Shown: positions 23,919-33,867 of the stretch, in pieces
How the letters are laid out: every line of letters starts with the position of its first letter
How positions within the stretch are numbered: position 1 is the stretch's first letter
Origin: Pseudomonas putida
Lineage (GTDB): Bacteria > Pseudomonadota > Gammaproteobacteria > Pseudomonadales > Pseudomonadaceae
DNA: 64,000 bases
Assembly: GCF_001976065.1 (NCBI RefSeq)
Contig: NZ_MNAH01000001.1
Span: forward strand, 1-64,000
Direction of reading: 5' to 3'
Translations under genes and position numbers: made by a program
Notes under the pieces: model-generated
Told to the model about the DNA's origin: nothing
Seen by the model: only the letters and a program-made list of their open reading frames with translations
Databases searched by the model: none

Positions 23919-26462
23919 ATGAAAAGCAAAAAGAATTTCGAAATCAAGCTGGAAGAGCATTTTCTGGCTGGCGCTCCCGCCATCTATATCCAGTCCGCCG
24001 AAGAGGCCCGTGTCGATCAGTTGCTGATCCGACTTCAGGATAAGCTCGGGCTCAAGCGTATCCACGAGTGGAACCTGGGGCATGGTTGGGTCGACTTCGA
24101 CAACAAGCGCCCACTGAGTAATCTCGAGTCAGGCAAAACCGAGCTGGAACACGCCCTGTTAGCACTGTTGCACGCGGACCTGGAGCAGTCACTGATCCTG
24201 ATCAAAGGCGCTCGACTCGCTCTAGAACACAACACGCTCGCTATTGCACGCCTCAAGCAGTTGCTGAACCTGATCGAACGTCATCACGCTGGCGAGTGCT
24301 CAGTCATTCTGGTCTCGGAGGCGGTGTGTATCCCTGCCCCGATCGAGGCCCAAGTAACCTTGCTCGCCCTACCGCTGCCGGATCGCGAGGAAATCAAGGC
24401 CTTGCTGACGCAGGCAGCAGCCCGCGGGCAATTGTCCGTGCCGGAAAATCTGAATGATCAGGTGGTTTCAGGACTGAGTGGACTGACCATCAGCGAAATC
24501 GGTCAGTTGCTAAGGATGATGGCCCGGCAGGCCGCGACGCTGGATGAGAGTGCATTAAAGATGATTCTCCACGAGAAGGAACATATTATCGCCAAGAGCG
24601 GTGTGCTGGAGATGGTCCCTAGCGTGGTGGAGTTGGGCGATATCGGTGGACTGGAGAACCTGAAACATTGGCTGGAGCAGCGCTCCACCATTATCCGTCG
24701 GCTGGACGAGGCCACTAAACGGGGAGTCAAGGCACCCAAAGGGGTGTTGATCGCCGGTATGCCAGGTTGCGGTAAGTCGCTGACAGCCAAGGTCGCAGCC
24801 AGCCTGTTCCAGTTGCCCCTGTTGCGTTTGGATATCGGCTCATTGCTTGGTAAGTATGTCGGCGAAAGCGAGCACAATATGCGCCGTGCGCTGAGTATGG
24901 CCGAGACCGTTAGCCCCTGCATTCTCTGGGTTGATGAGTTGGAAAAGGCTTTCGTTGGCATGGGCGGCGGTAATGCTTCGGAAGTGACGGCGCGCCTGCT
25001 GGGCTACTTCCTAACCTGGATGCAGGAAAAGACCGGGGCGGTGTTCGTTATCGCCACCGCCAATGACATCAGCGCTTTGCCACCGGAGCTGCTGCGCAAA
25101 GGGCGTTTCGACGAGATCTTTTATGTGGGCTTTCCCAATGCCGTGGAGCGGGAAAGTATCCTGAAGATCCATTTGGGCAAGTCGAACCAGACATTTGCTG
25201 AACTGGAGATGTTGAAGCTCGTAAAACTGTGTCGTGATTACTGCGGTGCTGACATCGAGAATGCGGTCAATGAAGCCTTGGCTAATGCCTTCATTAACGG
25301 CAGCGCATTGACTCAGAAATTGCTGGAAGACGCGATCCAGTCCACCATCCCACTGCGCGAAACCCTGCGCGATCAGGTCGGCAAGTACGAAGAGTTGTTC
25401 GAAAAACTCAAGTTGCGCCCGGCATCTGAGTATCAGGGGCTCAGTGTGGCACAGATGATCAAGATGGCTGCCGACCCTAACCATGTGAAACGTGAGGAAG
25501 TCGCGAGTAACCCGGATTGTCCGGACGATCAGCTAGAGAAGTTGGCAATGGATTCGCAGCGCACAGTGATCAAGGCCGTTTACGAAAACCCGCGTTGTCC
25601 CGAGCGCTTGCTGTCGATTCGCATCAATATTCCCCTGAGCAGCCCACAGTACGATCTGGAGCTACTCGAGCTGGCCTGCTTGAACGGCAATGCACCGGAA
25701 GATCTGCTGATTCGCCAGATCAATGACGGTACTCTTGCCAAAGAACTGCGCACCAAGCTGGCAAGCCAGGCGAAAGGGACAACTCTTCAGCAGAAGCTGG
25801 CAGCCGATAGCGATGCGCTTGTTCGTCAGGGCTTGGCAAGTAATAGGGCACTTCCCGAGCAAGTTCTGGAGAAGTTTGTGTTGGATGACGATGCTGACGT
25901 AAGGAGGGCGGTGGGCGGCAACTTGATTCTGCCTGAATCCCTGCAGTTTAAGCTGGCGGTGGATGACAACATTTCGGTTGTCGCTGCCCTGGTTTCTAAT
26001 CCATCGCTTGGAGCCAATGTAAAACTTCAACTCCTTGAGAAGGGCGCAAGCAAGATCAAGCAGGCATTTGCCAGACGTCCAGAGTTGACGGCGGCAGAAC
26101 AGCAAATGTTGCTGAAAAATGCCGACAATCCCTTAAAGCTTGTCCTTGCCGCGCACCCGAAACTTGCCGAAGCAATTCAAGTCCAGTTAGCTACTGACTC
26201 CAGCTCCAAGGTGCGGATCAACCTTGCCAAAAACTTACAGGTTACCAGCGAGGTTCAGGAAACGTTGGCTAACGATACCAACGCTGATGTGAAGCTCGCT
26301 TTACTCGGAAATCCAGCTCTATGCCTAAGCGAGGAAGCCAAGCTGAAACTGGCAAAATTCAAGATAGAAAACAACTCGCCAGCCGCTAGAATGCTCAATA
26401 TTCATCGTAATTCGGGACTCTTTGGGAACATCGCAGCCACTCTGTACTCAACGGAGAACTAG
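23919..26462 (+). CDS. Ycf46-like AAA+ ATPase with C-terminal repeats
   Basis: An 847-aa AAA+ protein. The N-terminal ~200 residues resemble the Ycf46-type lead-in ([19 protein letters not shown], then WNLGHGW). The AAA+ core has Walker [13 protein letters not shown] (near 280), Walker [12 protein letters not shown] (near 338), sensor IATANDIS and arginine-finger [10 protein letters not shown] (near 393). From about 500 on there are repeated units such as [20 protein letters not shown] and [13 protein letters not shown], a helical repeat of the leucine-rich-variant/HEAT kind, likely a target-binding arm. No protease motif (HEXXH) is seen, so it is not FtsH. It likely remodels a protein, perhaps the Gly-zipper partner. 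Confidence 0.8.
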   Translation: MKSKKNFEIKLEEHFLAGAPAIYIQSAEEARVDQLLIRLQDKLGLKRIHEWNLGHGWVDFDNKRPLSNLESGKTELEHALLALLHADLEQSLILIKGARLALEHNTLAIARLKQLLNLIERHHAGECSVILVSEAVCIPAPIEAQVTLLALPLPDREEIKALLTQAAARGQLSVPENLNDQVVSGLSGLTISEIGQLLRMMARQAATLDESALKMILHEKEHIIAKSGVLEMVPSVVELGDIGGLENLKHWLEQRSTIIRRLDEATKRGVKAPKGVLIAGMPGCGKSLTAKVAASLFQLPLLRLDIGSLLGKYVGESEHNMRRALSMAETVSPCILWVDELEKAFVGMGGGNASEVTARLLGYFLTWMQEKTGAVFVIATANDISALPPELLRKGRFDEIFYVGFPNAVERESILKIHLGKSNQTFAELEMLKLVKLCRDYCGADIENAVNEALANAFINGSALTQKLLEDAIQSTIPLRETLRDQVGKYEELFEKLKLRPASEYQGLSVAQMIKMAADPNHVKREEVASNPDCPDDQLEKLAMDSQRTVIKAVYENPRCPERLLSIRINIPLSSPQYDLELLELACLNGNAPEDLLIRQINDGTLAKELRTKLASQAKGTTLQQKLAADSDALVRQGLASNRALPEQVLEKFVLDDDADVRRAVGGNLILPESLQFKLAVDDNISVVAALVSNPSLGANVKLQLLEKGASKIKQAFARRPELTAAEQQMLLKNADNPLKLVLAAHPKLAEAIQVQLATDSSSKVRINLAKNLQVTSEVQETLANDTNADVKLALLGNPALCLSEEAKLKLAKFKIENNSPAARMLNIHRNSGLFGNIAATLYSTEN

Positions 26463-26539
26463 GAGTGTTCTGAAGCGTTTCTGAATTACCGATTACGAAG
26501 AGCGCGAATTTGCGCAACGGCATTTAGCGATAACTTAGT

Positions 26540-26700
26540 GTTGGTAAATGGCGGTACTCGGCTGCCAATCGTTGGGTCTCATCGATGTCGGTGGCATAGG
26601 CAGCATTGAAGGCGATCCACAGAAATACGAATCGCCCGTCGACCACCTCGGCCTGCTCGGCGCGTTGCAGGCAGCTCAAGGAGCGGTGACCCTACACTGG
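26540..26700 (-). pseudogene. remnant of a second HEPN gene
   Basis: Read on the minus strand this gives HRSLSCLQRAEQAEVVDGRF and then FLWIAFNAAYATDIDE, closely matching residues 27-62 of the HEPN protein at 13391-14038. Both ends are missing: no RNxxxH motif and no start are left. It is a broken relict of a related HEPN gene, so a second HEPN-type cassette once lay here. Confidence 0.8.
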
Positions 26701-26848
26701 ACGGCCTTTTCCGTAAGCTGGACAACATACCGACTGTGTACGGTAGGACGGGACGCGAAATAAGTTCGATGGGAAAAAGGGCCGCTCAGGAATTCCGGGA
26801 CCTACCGACAGACTTGGGGCTGGAATCTGCGTAATTGCACAGACTTGA

Positions 26849-26886
26849 CCACCCATTTGCACTGCCAGAGACCACCCGTTTGCATT
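26849..26886. repeat. tandem CCACCCRTTTGCAYT repeats, possible IS21-type end
   Basis: CCACCCATTTGCACT at 26849-26863 and CCACCCGTTTGCATT at 26872-26886 are direct repeats 23 bp apart. Multiple short repeats of this look are found at ends of some IS21-family elements, but no istA/istB is present. The rest of 26701-26995 holds nothing I can name. Confidence 0.35.
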
Positions 26887-27001
26887 CGACTTGACTAATG
26901 AGACCGAGAGAGGTCATCACGCTGACCCCAAACGCAAAATCAAGCCTTTAAGATCTCCCATTCTGGACTGTCGCGCAGTCCAGCACGGATATATTTTCGC
27001 A

Positions 27002-28003
27002 TCAAGCACCTTTGTAAATCAGAAGCTCGACCTTGAGTTTGGTCGCCATTTCCAGAGCTGCTGGGGTGAATCCACTAGCGCTATAGACGATGAATCGGGT
27101 GCAACCGTAGTAGTGCCCACCTGAGTGCGCCTGCATTACGGCTTCCACACCTACCGTTCCAGCGTAGTTCTTGCATTGGATTCCGATTTTTTCGGTATTC
27201 GATTGAGCAAGAATGTCTATGCCAAAATCACCCGTTGCGCTCGTTTCAGACACGGCATAACCGATGACCCGATAAAGCTCAAACACGGCTTTTTCAAGGC
27301 TCAATCCCACTGCAGTCGAGCTTGGTTTCACCACAACCTTGGAAGATTGGCTCAGCAAGCGCCCAATAATGACACCCTTGTATGCGATGTATCCTTTATG
27401 AGGCTCACCAAACTGGGATTTCATAACCTTCAGTATTTTATCGAAATTCAGCTCACCCGTTGCGTACCGGATATTTTGAGTAGAAAAGACCTGAATAATT
27501 GAATCCCGTTTCGGGACTATCGACTGAAGCGCCATCTGGAAGTGACCTATTTCATAACAAAAATCCCTAAAACCTTTTGACATGCGCTCCAGCACATCTT
27601 CGGATAAATCACCGTTTCTGTGGAGATTAAAGCTAGCCATATACCACTTAAAGCTTTCAGGCTCAGTATATTTCTCAAAGGTTTCCGCCACATTTTCACT
27701 TTCTAGCAACGTCACTAACACATGAAAGCGTTGGGTAATAGTAAGCTCAGAAACGTCGTAATCTAGATATTGCTCTAGGTCAGGCGGTAACTGGCACAAT
27801 AATGCATATTCAGCCAGTTTCTCTTTAAATTCGGGAAAGCCACTTGTAACGTCAATCCACCATATCGCGTTCCAAATTTTAAAAAACTGTTCAGGTAGAG
27901 CGGTAAAATTTTCGGTGATTTCGGATAATTTATCCAAAAATGGTTCGACGTTGATGCATGAAATGCTTTTGGGAATATTTCTGCCGTAAAATTGGTAAGA
28001 CAT
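27002..28003 (-). CDS. Mrr-like restriction endonuclease
   Basis: A 333-aa protein whose last ~110 residues are an Mrr_cat nuclease domain: FGIDILAQS ... KIGIQCKNYAG gives the catalytic D and QxK, followed by AVMQAHSGGHYYGCTRFIVYSASGF. Mrr-type enzymes cut methylated or foreign DNA. The N-terminal ~220 residues are helical and unrecognised and may sense the trigger. The start at 28003 is taken because GGAAG lies seven bases before it; an upstream ATG at 28048 is weaker. The DNA is visibly richer in A+T than the core genes at the right end of the window, a sign of recent transfer. It is the last gene of a minus-strand run with the helicase/TPR/peptidase genes. Confidence 0.82.
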   Translation of the reverse strand: MSYQFYGRNIPKSISCINVEPFLDKLSEITENFTALPEQFFKIWNAIWWIDVTSGFPEFKEKLAEYALLCQLPPDLEQYLDYDVSELTITQRFHVLVTLLESENVAETFEKYTEPESFKWYMASFNLHRNGDLSEDVLERMSKGFRDFCYEIGHFQMALQSIVPKRDSIIQVFSTQNIRYATGELNFDKILKVMKSQFGEPHKGYIAYKGVIIGRLLSQSSKVVVKPSSTAVGLSLEKAVFELYRVIGYAVSETSATGDFGIDILAQSNTEKIGIQCKNYAGTVGVEAVMQAHSGGHYYGCTRFIVYSASGFTPAALEMATKLKVELLIYKGA

Positions 28004-28086
28004 TTCAACTTCCTTGAACTGAAAAATCGTCAAAAGCGCGCCAACCACGCCTGCACCGCATCAGCTCTAGTATCACCGAGGGATTT

Positions 28087-28707
28087 TTATGAGCTTGAAA
28101 CGAGCTGGATAACGTTGATGTTGTCGGGGTAAGAAGTGGATGTGGCGATGCGGTCCACTTCGATGGTCGTATTATAGTATCGACCCGTCTTGGCATCCTT
28201 TCGCTCATTGAGTCCATAGGCATGGTTCGTGTACGAGCAAGCCACAAGGTAAACCGCGGTGTCATCTTCACGTCCAACAATCGCTACCCAATGATCCCCC
28301 ATCCCACCCTCTTCGAATTCAGCCTTCTCCTTCACACAGAGAATCGCCACCGAGTCAGTGAAATTCATCGTTGCCAGAGACTCAATGTTGGAGGGAGTAA
28401 CCACCGAGGACACAGCAGATCCATCGGTCATCACCTCGAAGCAGGTAGCGATAAACGCTTGCTTGACCTTGGCGTCTGTCGCGTTCCTGAGCTTCCCGAA
28501 GTCACTACCTTCGCCCAGTACGAAATTGTGAAGGGATGGCGTGTTACTAATCACCCGCCTCCAAAAATTTGAGCTCCTGTACGCAAAATCTGAAGCTTTT
28601 TCGCTAGGGCTTCTCAGTGCTTTGTACGCATTGAACAGAGAATAAATCAGACACAGCCCATCAAAGTGACCCTGAGCCAAGATCCGTTGAATCGGAGTCG
28701 ATTTCAA
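28087..28707 (-). CDS. papain-like cysteine-peptidase-fold protein
   Basis: A 206-aa protein with the look of a papain/C39-type peptidase: GHFDGLCLIYSLFNAYKAL puts a candidate catalytic Cys at residue 19, and GDHWVAIVG puts a His at 139. The start codon is TTG (28707) with GGAAG six bases upstream, which decides the start. No signal peptide is seen, so it should act in the cytoplasm. It lies 84 bp before the Mrr-like gene and 114 bp after the TPR gene on the same strand. A second protein of similar design is at 34786-35463. Whether it is an active peptidase is untested. Confidence 0.6.
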   Translation of the reverse strand: MKSTPIQRILAQGHFDGLCLIYSLFNAYKALRSPSEKASDFAYRSSNFWRRVISNTPSLHNFVLGEGSDFGKLRNATDAKVKQAFIATCFEVMTDGSAVSSVVTPSNIESLATMNFTDSVAILCVKEKAEFEEGGMGDHWVAIVGREDDTAVYLVACSYTNHAYGLNERKDAKTGRYYNTTIEVDRIATSTSYPDNINVIQLVSSS

Positions 28708-28821
28708 ATCTACTTCCTTTCTCTCTATGCCAAATCTGAGGCGCTGGTAGACGCCTCACTCCAACCCCGCATTCCACAACACGACCAACAGCCTCCTGAG
28801 GCGCCGCAGCAACGGCACTAG

Positions 28822-30717
28822 TCATTCTGCGTCAATCGAAACGGCTTTCCACCCCCAGCAAGCCCGCTTCTTGTTGTAGCTCAGCACAGCAGTGCCAGAT
28901 ATTTTCCGGCCATCCTCGACTCCGTGCTCTGTCACAAGCGGGGGCGCAACGAAGATGTCGGTTTCCGTGAAGCCCATGCCATTGGATACGCGGACCTCCT
29001 CACAGAATGCCTTTTTGACATGTGCATCTGGCTGTTTGTCGGTCGACCAAGCCTGATGCACACGGAACCCCTGGCCTTTTTTTGACGTGTATCGGGATAG
29101 CCTTAGACCTATCGAGTCCCCTTCAACGAAAGAACCGGACAGTTCGGAAAGAGGGATTACACCCTCTATCTCGCGGTCGACGATGAAGTGGAGGACGTGC
29201 TTGTCCTTGTTGATGTGGTCGATCACACCTGTTTTTTCCGGAAAAACATCCCAAAGCGTTTCGGATGGCCTGTCTTCCAGCACGAAAATCCTGAACCTCT
29301 GATTGTCGTCAAACTCGCCCTTGATCCTGACCGCATTGCCCGGAGCCAGCTTCTTGCGTCCAACCTTGGATTCGGAAATGCTCACCTCTGTCGGGATAGA
29401 GGAGGTTTTCAGGAATAACCTCCGCTTCGGCTTGTCCTCTTTGCCTGGAACCGTAAATTTTTCGCCAATGTTGGCATCTTGCCAAGGCAAGTTGCTGAAT
29501 AGCAGAGTTTCGGCAGCTGCCGCATGAGTCTGATAGAAGGCGCGGTTTGAAGCGCTGGCCTGCGATTCGGCAAACCATGGCTGAGAAGCGAGTTGAGCCG
29601 CGGTTTCGGGAATTTTGTGGCCCTCATTCTCCTTGGAGGCGATAACCGTCTCGATTTCGCGCTTGGCGGCAGACAAGTCATTGCATTCCAACATTCGTTG
29701 AGCGACTTTGAGCCTGATTTTTCCCGTGAATTTGTCATCGGCGGGGCAGGACAGTGCCTTGCAGTAACAGCCGAGCGCCGCTTGCTGGTCGGTGCGAGAA
29801 ACGATGTCCCCCAGTAACCCCCAAGCCCAGTAGTCGTTTGCCTTGGCCTTAGCGACTTGGAGCCCGAAGGCTAAGGCCTCGTCATGCGCGCCCAAGGACA
29901 AGAGCACCTTCGCTTTATCGAGTTTCAGCCAGATGTTGTCGGGAAATCGCTCGATTGCCGCGTTGATATGGGGAAGCATGTAATTCTGGTCTTCGGCGTT
30001 GGTTGAGGCGCTGGCCTCCTTACCTGCCTGCTGGATGACCTTCTCCGCCAAGGACGGGTATTCCTTGCCGTCCTCCGCTCGATAGCGCTCGAAATCCTCC
30101 GAGCGCAGATATTCTAGTTTCCACAGGCGCGAAAAACCAAGCATGCTCAATTTGTCCTGCCCTGCGAGTTTCGCGGCAAGTTGAAGTACGCATGCGTGCA
30201 GCAGCGAAGGCTTTTCAACATCCAGCTTGAGATAGTCGTGCAGGTTGCGCTTGATGGCTCCGAGGTTAACGCTGTCGGCAGCCATCAACTCCTTGGAGTG
30301 CTTGAACAACGCCCATCCAAGGCCAGTCTGGGTTTCCTTGTCGGCGGCGCCGTCGGCCCACACCGTGCGATAAACGACAGCTGCTTGCGCATGCTGGCCA
30401 TCCTTGCTGAGGGCTTTCGCCTGGCTGATCTGCTGCCCGTGGGAATTGCACAGCGCCAGGGCATTACGAATCCCCTTGGCGAGCACGTCGTCTGAGAGGT
30501 CGACTTTGCTGCCTTCCAGTTGATTGCGGTAGTGGGGCAGGTTCTCTTGGTTCCCGCTTTTGGCGTCCCGCTTGATGAGGTCGATCAGGGTCCAGCAGAA
30601 TGCTTTCCGGTCCCAGTCATCTACTTGCGGTGCCCCCATCAGTTCCAGTGCCATCCGATATGCCTCATCGATCGCACCTTCCTTGCGTTTGGCGAAAACC
30701 TCCTTGTTTGTAATCAC
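28822..30717 (-). CDS. TPR-like protein with cold-shock/S1-like domain
   Basis: A 631-aa protein. The first ~400 residues form helical repeats of the TPR kind (for example HAQAAVVYRTVWADGAAD and YWAWGLLGDIVSRTDQQAAL). Near residues 500-560 TGVIDHINKDKHVLHFIVD followed by GVIPLSELSG looks like an S1 or cold-shock OB fold that binds RNA or single-stranded DNA. The start overlaps the end of the helicase gene by 4 bp (ATGA), so the two are translationally coupled and probably work together. The C-terminal ~70 residues are not recognised. I know no firm function. Confidence 0.7.
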   Translation of the reverse strand: MITNKEVFAKRKEGAIDEAYRMALELMGAPQVDDWDRKAFCWTLIDLIKRDAKSGNQENLPHYRNQLEGSKVDLSDDVLAKGIRNALALCNSHGQQISQAKALSKDGQHAQAAVVYRTVWADGAADKETQTGLGWALFKHSKELMAADSVNLGAIKRNLHDYLKLDVEKPSLLHACVLQLAAKLAGQDKLSMLGFSRLWKLEYLRSEDFERYRAEDGKEYPSLAEKVIQQAGKEASASTNAEDQNYMLPHINAAIERFPDNIWLKLDKAKVLLSLGAHDEALAFGLQVAKAKANDYWAWGLLGDIVSRTDQQAALGCYCKALSCPADDKFTGKIRLKVAQRMLECNDLSAAKREIETVIASKENEGHKIPETAAQLASQPWFAESQASASNRAFYQTHAAAAETLLFSNLPWQDANIGEKFTVPGKEDKPKRRLFLKTSSIPTEVSISESKVGRKKLAPGNAVRIKGEFDDNQRFRIFVLEDRPSETLWDVFPEKTGVIDHINKDKHVLHFIVDREIEGVIPLSELSGSFVEGDSIGLRLSRYTSKKGQGFRVHQAWSTDKQPDAHVKKAFCEEVRVSNGMGFTETDIFVAPPLVTEHGVEDGRKISGTAVLSYNKKRACWGWKAVSIDAE

Positions 30718-33539
30718 CCCTGCATTCCTTTTGTAAGAAGTAAGCCGACGTCACCGACCAACGAGCCCGGCGAGCAGGCGCTGATCAGTGGCTGGCACTT
30801 CGTGAATTGATCTTTCGCGCTGTACCAGACATCGTAAACGGCGACCGCGCCATCTTTGGCAAAGCTGTATCGCTGGGACCATTGCTGCTCTACAACCTTC
30901 TGAACGGCAATGCCGCTCTCACCGCAAAGGCTGAGAACCCTCTCGTGGAAATCGTTCAGGAATGGCTTGGCGAAGCGCATCTCGATAATCGGGGAGTCTG
31001 TGCCCGCAAACAGTGGCTTGCCTTTGAGCGGAGCGAGTAGAGCTGCCAACTTGGCGCCCAGGTCCGTAAGGCGGGGGGCAGCGACGCTGGTAACCTTGTT
31101 CCTGCTGTTGTAGGCGATGTCTATCCGAGCAAACTCTGCTTCGCGCTTGAAGTGGTAAACCTCTTGGTATTGATTGTGAAACACCTCCTCAATGGCGATG
31201 CCCTGGCCGTCGATCAGCTTGCAGACCTCGGCCAGCAGAGAAAGCAGAAACGACGCCGTCGGGGGAATGCCAAATGTGTCGGAGTTCTGCAGAGCAAGGG
31301 CCACAGACGTCTGCTGTGGGCTGGCGGGCATGGCAAGAATATCCTTCAGCGGATTCGGGAATTGAAGAAAGTCCAAAGCAGGATTCGAAACGATTTCAAT
31401 GCGGCTCCACGGTTGCAGGTTCGGCGGGTCGAGCAAATAAAGGTTTTTTGCCGTGCGCGTGATTGCGGTGTAGAACCAGCGGAAATAGTCGGCTGTCAGC
31501 TGGCTTTGGTGGCTCTTGGATTTCACAAACACATGATTCCATTCGCTGCCTTGGGCTTTGTGACAGGTGATTGCGTAGCCGAACTTGAGCCTCAGCGCGT
31601 TGAAATACGGATCGGTTTTCAGTTTGTGCTTGAACTCGGCGCTGTTCCTCTTAATGCCTTCGTTGCGAATGCAGAAATCCAGATAGAGTGCCTTGTTCTG
31701 ATCGGACGAGAGGCCAGGCTCCTTGCTGTAGAGCAGATCCTCCAGGATTTTTATCTGGAAAAAACGAGCAACGCCTTCCAGATCTTTGAAGCCTACCACT
31801 ACATCACGAAACGTCAGCAGAACCGGTGTTTCCTCGAGTTTCCCCGAGTCAGGGACTTTCCTTTTAAGCGTAATGGTTCGTTTCTCCGGGGAGGAAATTA
31901 CCTGCCGGATCAAGCCGAAATCACCGTTCGAGATGAATATCCCGCAGGCGTCGCTGTTCGAGACGGCCATGACCTTGTCCCCGGGCATAACCTCTGGACA
32001 GCCTGGGAAAAAATGCTCTCGGATTTGGCGGTTGTAGTCCCCAACATCGGAGTTTGAGTGCGCGATGACTATGGATTCCCCGTTAATCTTGCCGCCGCAG
32101 GACTCGAGATAGCGCAACATCAGATCCTGGTGTTCCACCTTCTGGACGTCGGGATGGTCGAAATCGATCACCAGTTGATTGAAAACCTTGGCTTGCAAAG
32201 ACTTTCGAATCGGTATTGCGTTTGCGATTACGCCGCTTTCCGATTTTTGCCGAACCACCTCCGACAGTTCGTACCCGGTCGAGCGTGTGTGATGCTTGCG
32301 CAATAGGTAATCCGCGTCCAGAGCAGGCGAGAAGCTCATGCCCACCGGTGGCAACTGCGCGTCGTCACCGATGAAAATCACCTTTTTGCTGTGATCGTTG
32401 TGGTCTAGGTTCACGAACTTGAGGAAGTCGGCAAGCAGGTATCCCGTCCCGAAACGAAAAAATTCCGCCTCTTGGTAGATATCCGCAATCATGGACGCCT
32501 CGTCCACTATGTAGACCGTATCAGCTGAAAGGCTGTTCACCGCCACTTGAGCGTAGAACTTGAACGTCTCGGTTCCGTCCATCCCGGCGTCGCGGTACTC
32601 AGAAATGTCGTCGAACGAGTAAATGGTCTTGTGAATCGTGTAAGCGGGTGACTTTGTCTTGCTGGCGATTACTTTTGACGCCTTGCCGGTCGGCGCGGCA
32701 AGAACGTAGTTTCGGCCTATCGCGCGAAAATACTCGGTCAGGCCCTTGGTGACGAAGGTTTTGCCGGTGCCCGCGTAGCCTTTGAGGAGGAACACGCTTT
32801 CCTCATTGCCGTTGAGGAATCGTTCCAGCCGGTTAATCAGCTCCGCCTGTCCGTCAGTCAGTGAATACCCGGCGAAGGCGTCGTTAGTGCTTATCAGCCT
32901 GCGCGTGCGCGCGGATTTGAAATCGATTGTTTCGGTGACCCGCGCGGCCGAGTTTTTGAAATCTCGGAGTTTAGCCTCGTCAAGCGTCTGGTTTAGGGTT
33001 GCTATTTCGGCTTGGGCGGCTTTCTCCGCAGCCTCCAATAGGCTCAACTCATCCTTTGCAGCTGCCAACTGTTTAGCAAGGTTTTCTCCTGCCTTGCTCA
33101 CCTCTGCGAGATGCTCAGAGGGTTTAGTCGGAGCAGTGTAGGGCGGATACTCGTCGAGACATTCCCCGCTGTAGGTCTTGTAAAACCACTGACCGATAAG
33201 GTATGCCTCCTCAATCAGTAGAAGGGAAATATCGGCACCCATCGAGTTGCCGTGGGCGGCTTTGTTGCCGAGCATCCGAAGGGCGTGGAGCTTTTGGAGG
33301 ACGGTGTCGCCGACAACCTCCCGGAAATCCGGCAATTTGAGCTTTTCAAAAAAACCATCTGTCGGTTCGCTCGGAAGTCTCAGCTCTCTGTAGAGAATGC
33401 CAACCAGGACTTCAGCGAAGCAGCGCATCTTGATGGCCGCCGTGTGCGGATCTGAAAACACGTAGAATTCGGCAAACGATGCATGCTGATACAGCTGGGG
33501 CCAGCGAGCTTTTAGAGGATAAAAATTATTCGAATTCAT
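30714..33539 (-). CDS. DUF4145(HEPN)-RecD-like helicase
   Basis: A 941-aa protein. Residues ~1-125 resemble DUF4145, a HEPN-fold domain (AAIKMRCFAEVLVGILYREL ... LRMLGNKAAHGN, with the N-x3-H near the end). A coiled coil follows (~145-200). The SF1B helicase core has Walker A GYAGTGKTF (near 258), Walker B VYIVDEASM (near 343), FIGDDAQLPPVG (near 385), then a UvrD_C_2 part with YAITCHKAQGSEW and FYTAITRTAKNLYLL. The last ~200 residues are unassigned. It resembles RecD2 with an RNase-like front end. Together with the TPR/OB protein it forms a two-gene unit seen in a defence context here. Confidence 0.82.
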   Translation of the reverse strand: MNSNNFYPLKARWPQLYQHASFAEFYVFSDPHTAAIKMRCFAEVLVGILYRELRLPSEPTDGFFEKLKLPDFREVVGDTVLQKLHALRMLGNKAAHGNSMGADISLLLIEEAYLIGQWFYKTYSGECLDEYPPYTAPTKPSEHLAEVSKAGENLAKQLAAAKDELSLLEAAEKAAQAEIATLNQTLDEAKLRDFKNSAARVTETIDFKSARTRRLISTNDAFAGYSLTDGQAELINRLERFLNGNEESVFLLKGYAGTGKTFVTKGLTEYFRAIGRNYVLAAPTGKASKVIASKTKSPAYTIHKTIYSFDDISEYRDAGMDGTETFKFYAQVAVNSLSADTVYIVDEASMIADIYQEAEFFRFGTGYLLADFLKFVNLDHNDHSKKVIFIGDDAQLPPVGMSFSPALDADYLLRKHHTRSTGYELSEVVRQKSESGVIANAIPIRKSLQAKVFNQLVIDFDHPDVQKVEHQDLMLRYLESCGGKINGESIVIAHSNSDVGDYNRQIREHFFPGCPEVMPGDKVMAVSNSDACGIFISNGDFGLIRQVISSPEKRTITLKRKVPDSGKLEETPVLLTFRDVVVGFKDLEGVARFFQIKILEDLLYSKEPGLSSDQNKALYLDFCIRNEGIKRNSAEFKHKLKTDPYFNALRLKFGYAITCHKAQGSEWNHVFVKSKSHQSQLTADYFRWFYTAITRTAKNLYLLDPPNLQPWSRIEIVSNPALDFLQFPNPLKDILAMPASPQQTSVALALQNSDTFGIPPTASFLLSLLAEVCKLIDGQGIAIEEVFHNQYQEVYHFKREAEFARIDIAYNSRNKVTSVAAPRLTDLGAKLAALLAPLKGKPLFAGTDSPIIEMRFAKPFLNDFHERVLSLCGESGIAVQKVVEQQWSQRYSFAKDGAVAVYDVWYSAKDQFTKCQPLISACSPGSLVGDVGLLLTKGMQG

Positions 33540-33867
33540 TTGTTGTATTTATCCACCTACAATCTCGAGGGCATGCAGAATTTTGTACGCACAGGAGACT
33601 GCTGTGACAGTTTTGCGGGTAGCAGCTTAGTTAAACTGTTCGCCATCCCCCCATAATCTCACCATTTCGTGGTGTTGGTCTCACCAGCCTGCGGTCACCT
33701 ACAGAGTCATGTAGCGCTCTGCCTTGTTCTTCAGAAACAAGCCGGCTAATTCGGTTTTTTCTTTGGTGCAGTATGGTGCGAAGCGTAACCTAAAATTATC
33801 GAAAGCGTACCGGGAACACACCTTTCGAACTCCAGCATTAAGGGCATGGTGTCCGCGCCGGTGATGA
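33540..33867. other. intergenic region upstream of helicase, with debris
   Basis: 328 bp between the helicase start and the IS66 fragment. It must hold the promoter of the helicase/TPR cluster. On the minus strand 33699-33775 encodes a short open tail (PYCTKEKTELAGLF and on) that could be the end of a lost gene, but I cannot assign it. Confidence 0.35.

Noticed and set aside
23919..26462. FtsH protease
   Set aside because: The AAA+ core resembles FtsH, but there is no HEXXH zinc site and no N-terminal membrane helices; the C-terminus is a helical repeat.
31152..32057. 301-aa open frame antisense to the RecD-like helicase
   Set aside because: Shadow frame; the minus strand encodes all helicase motifs.
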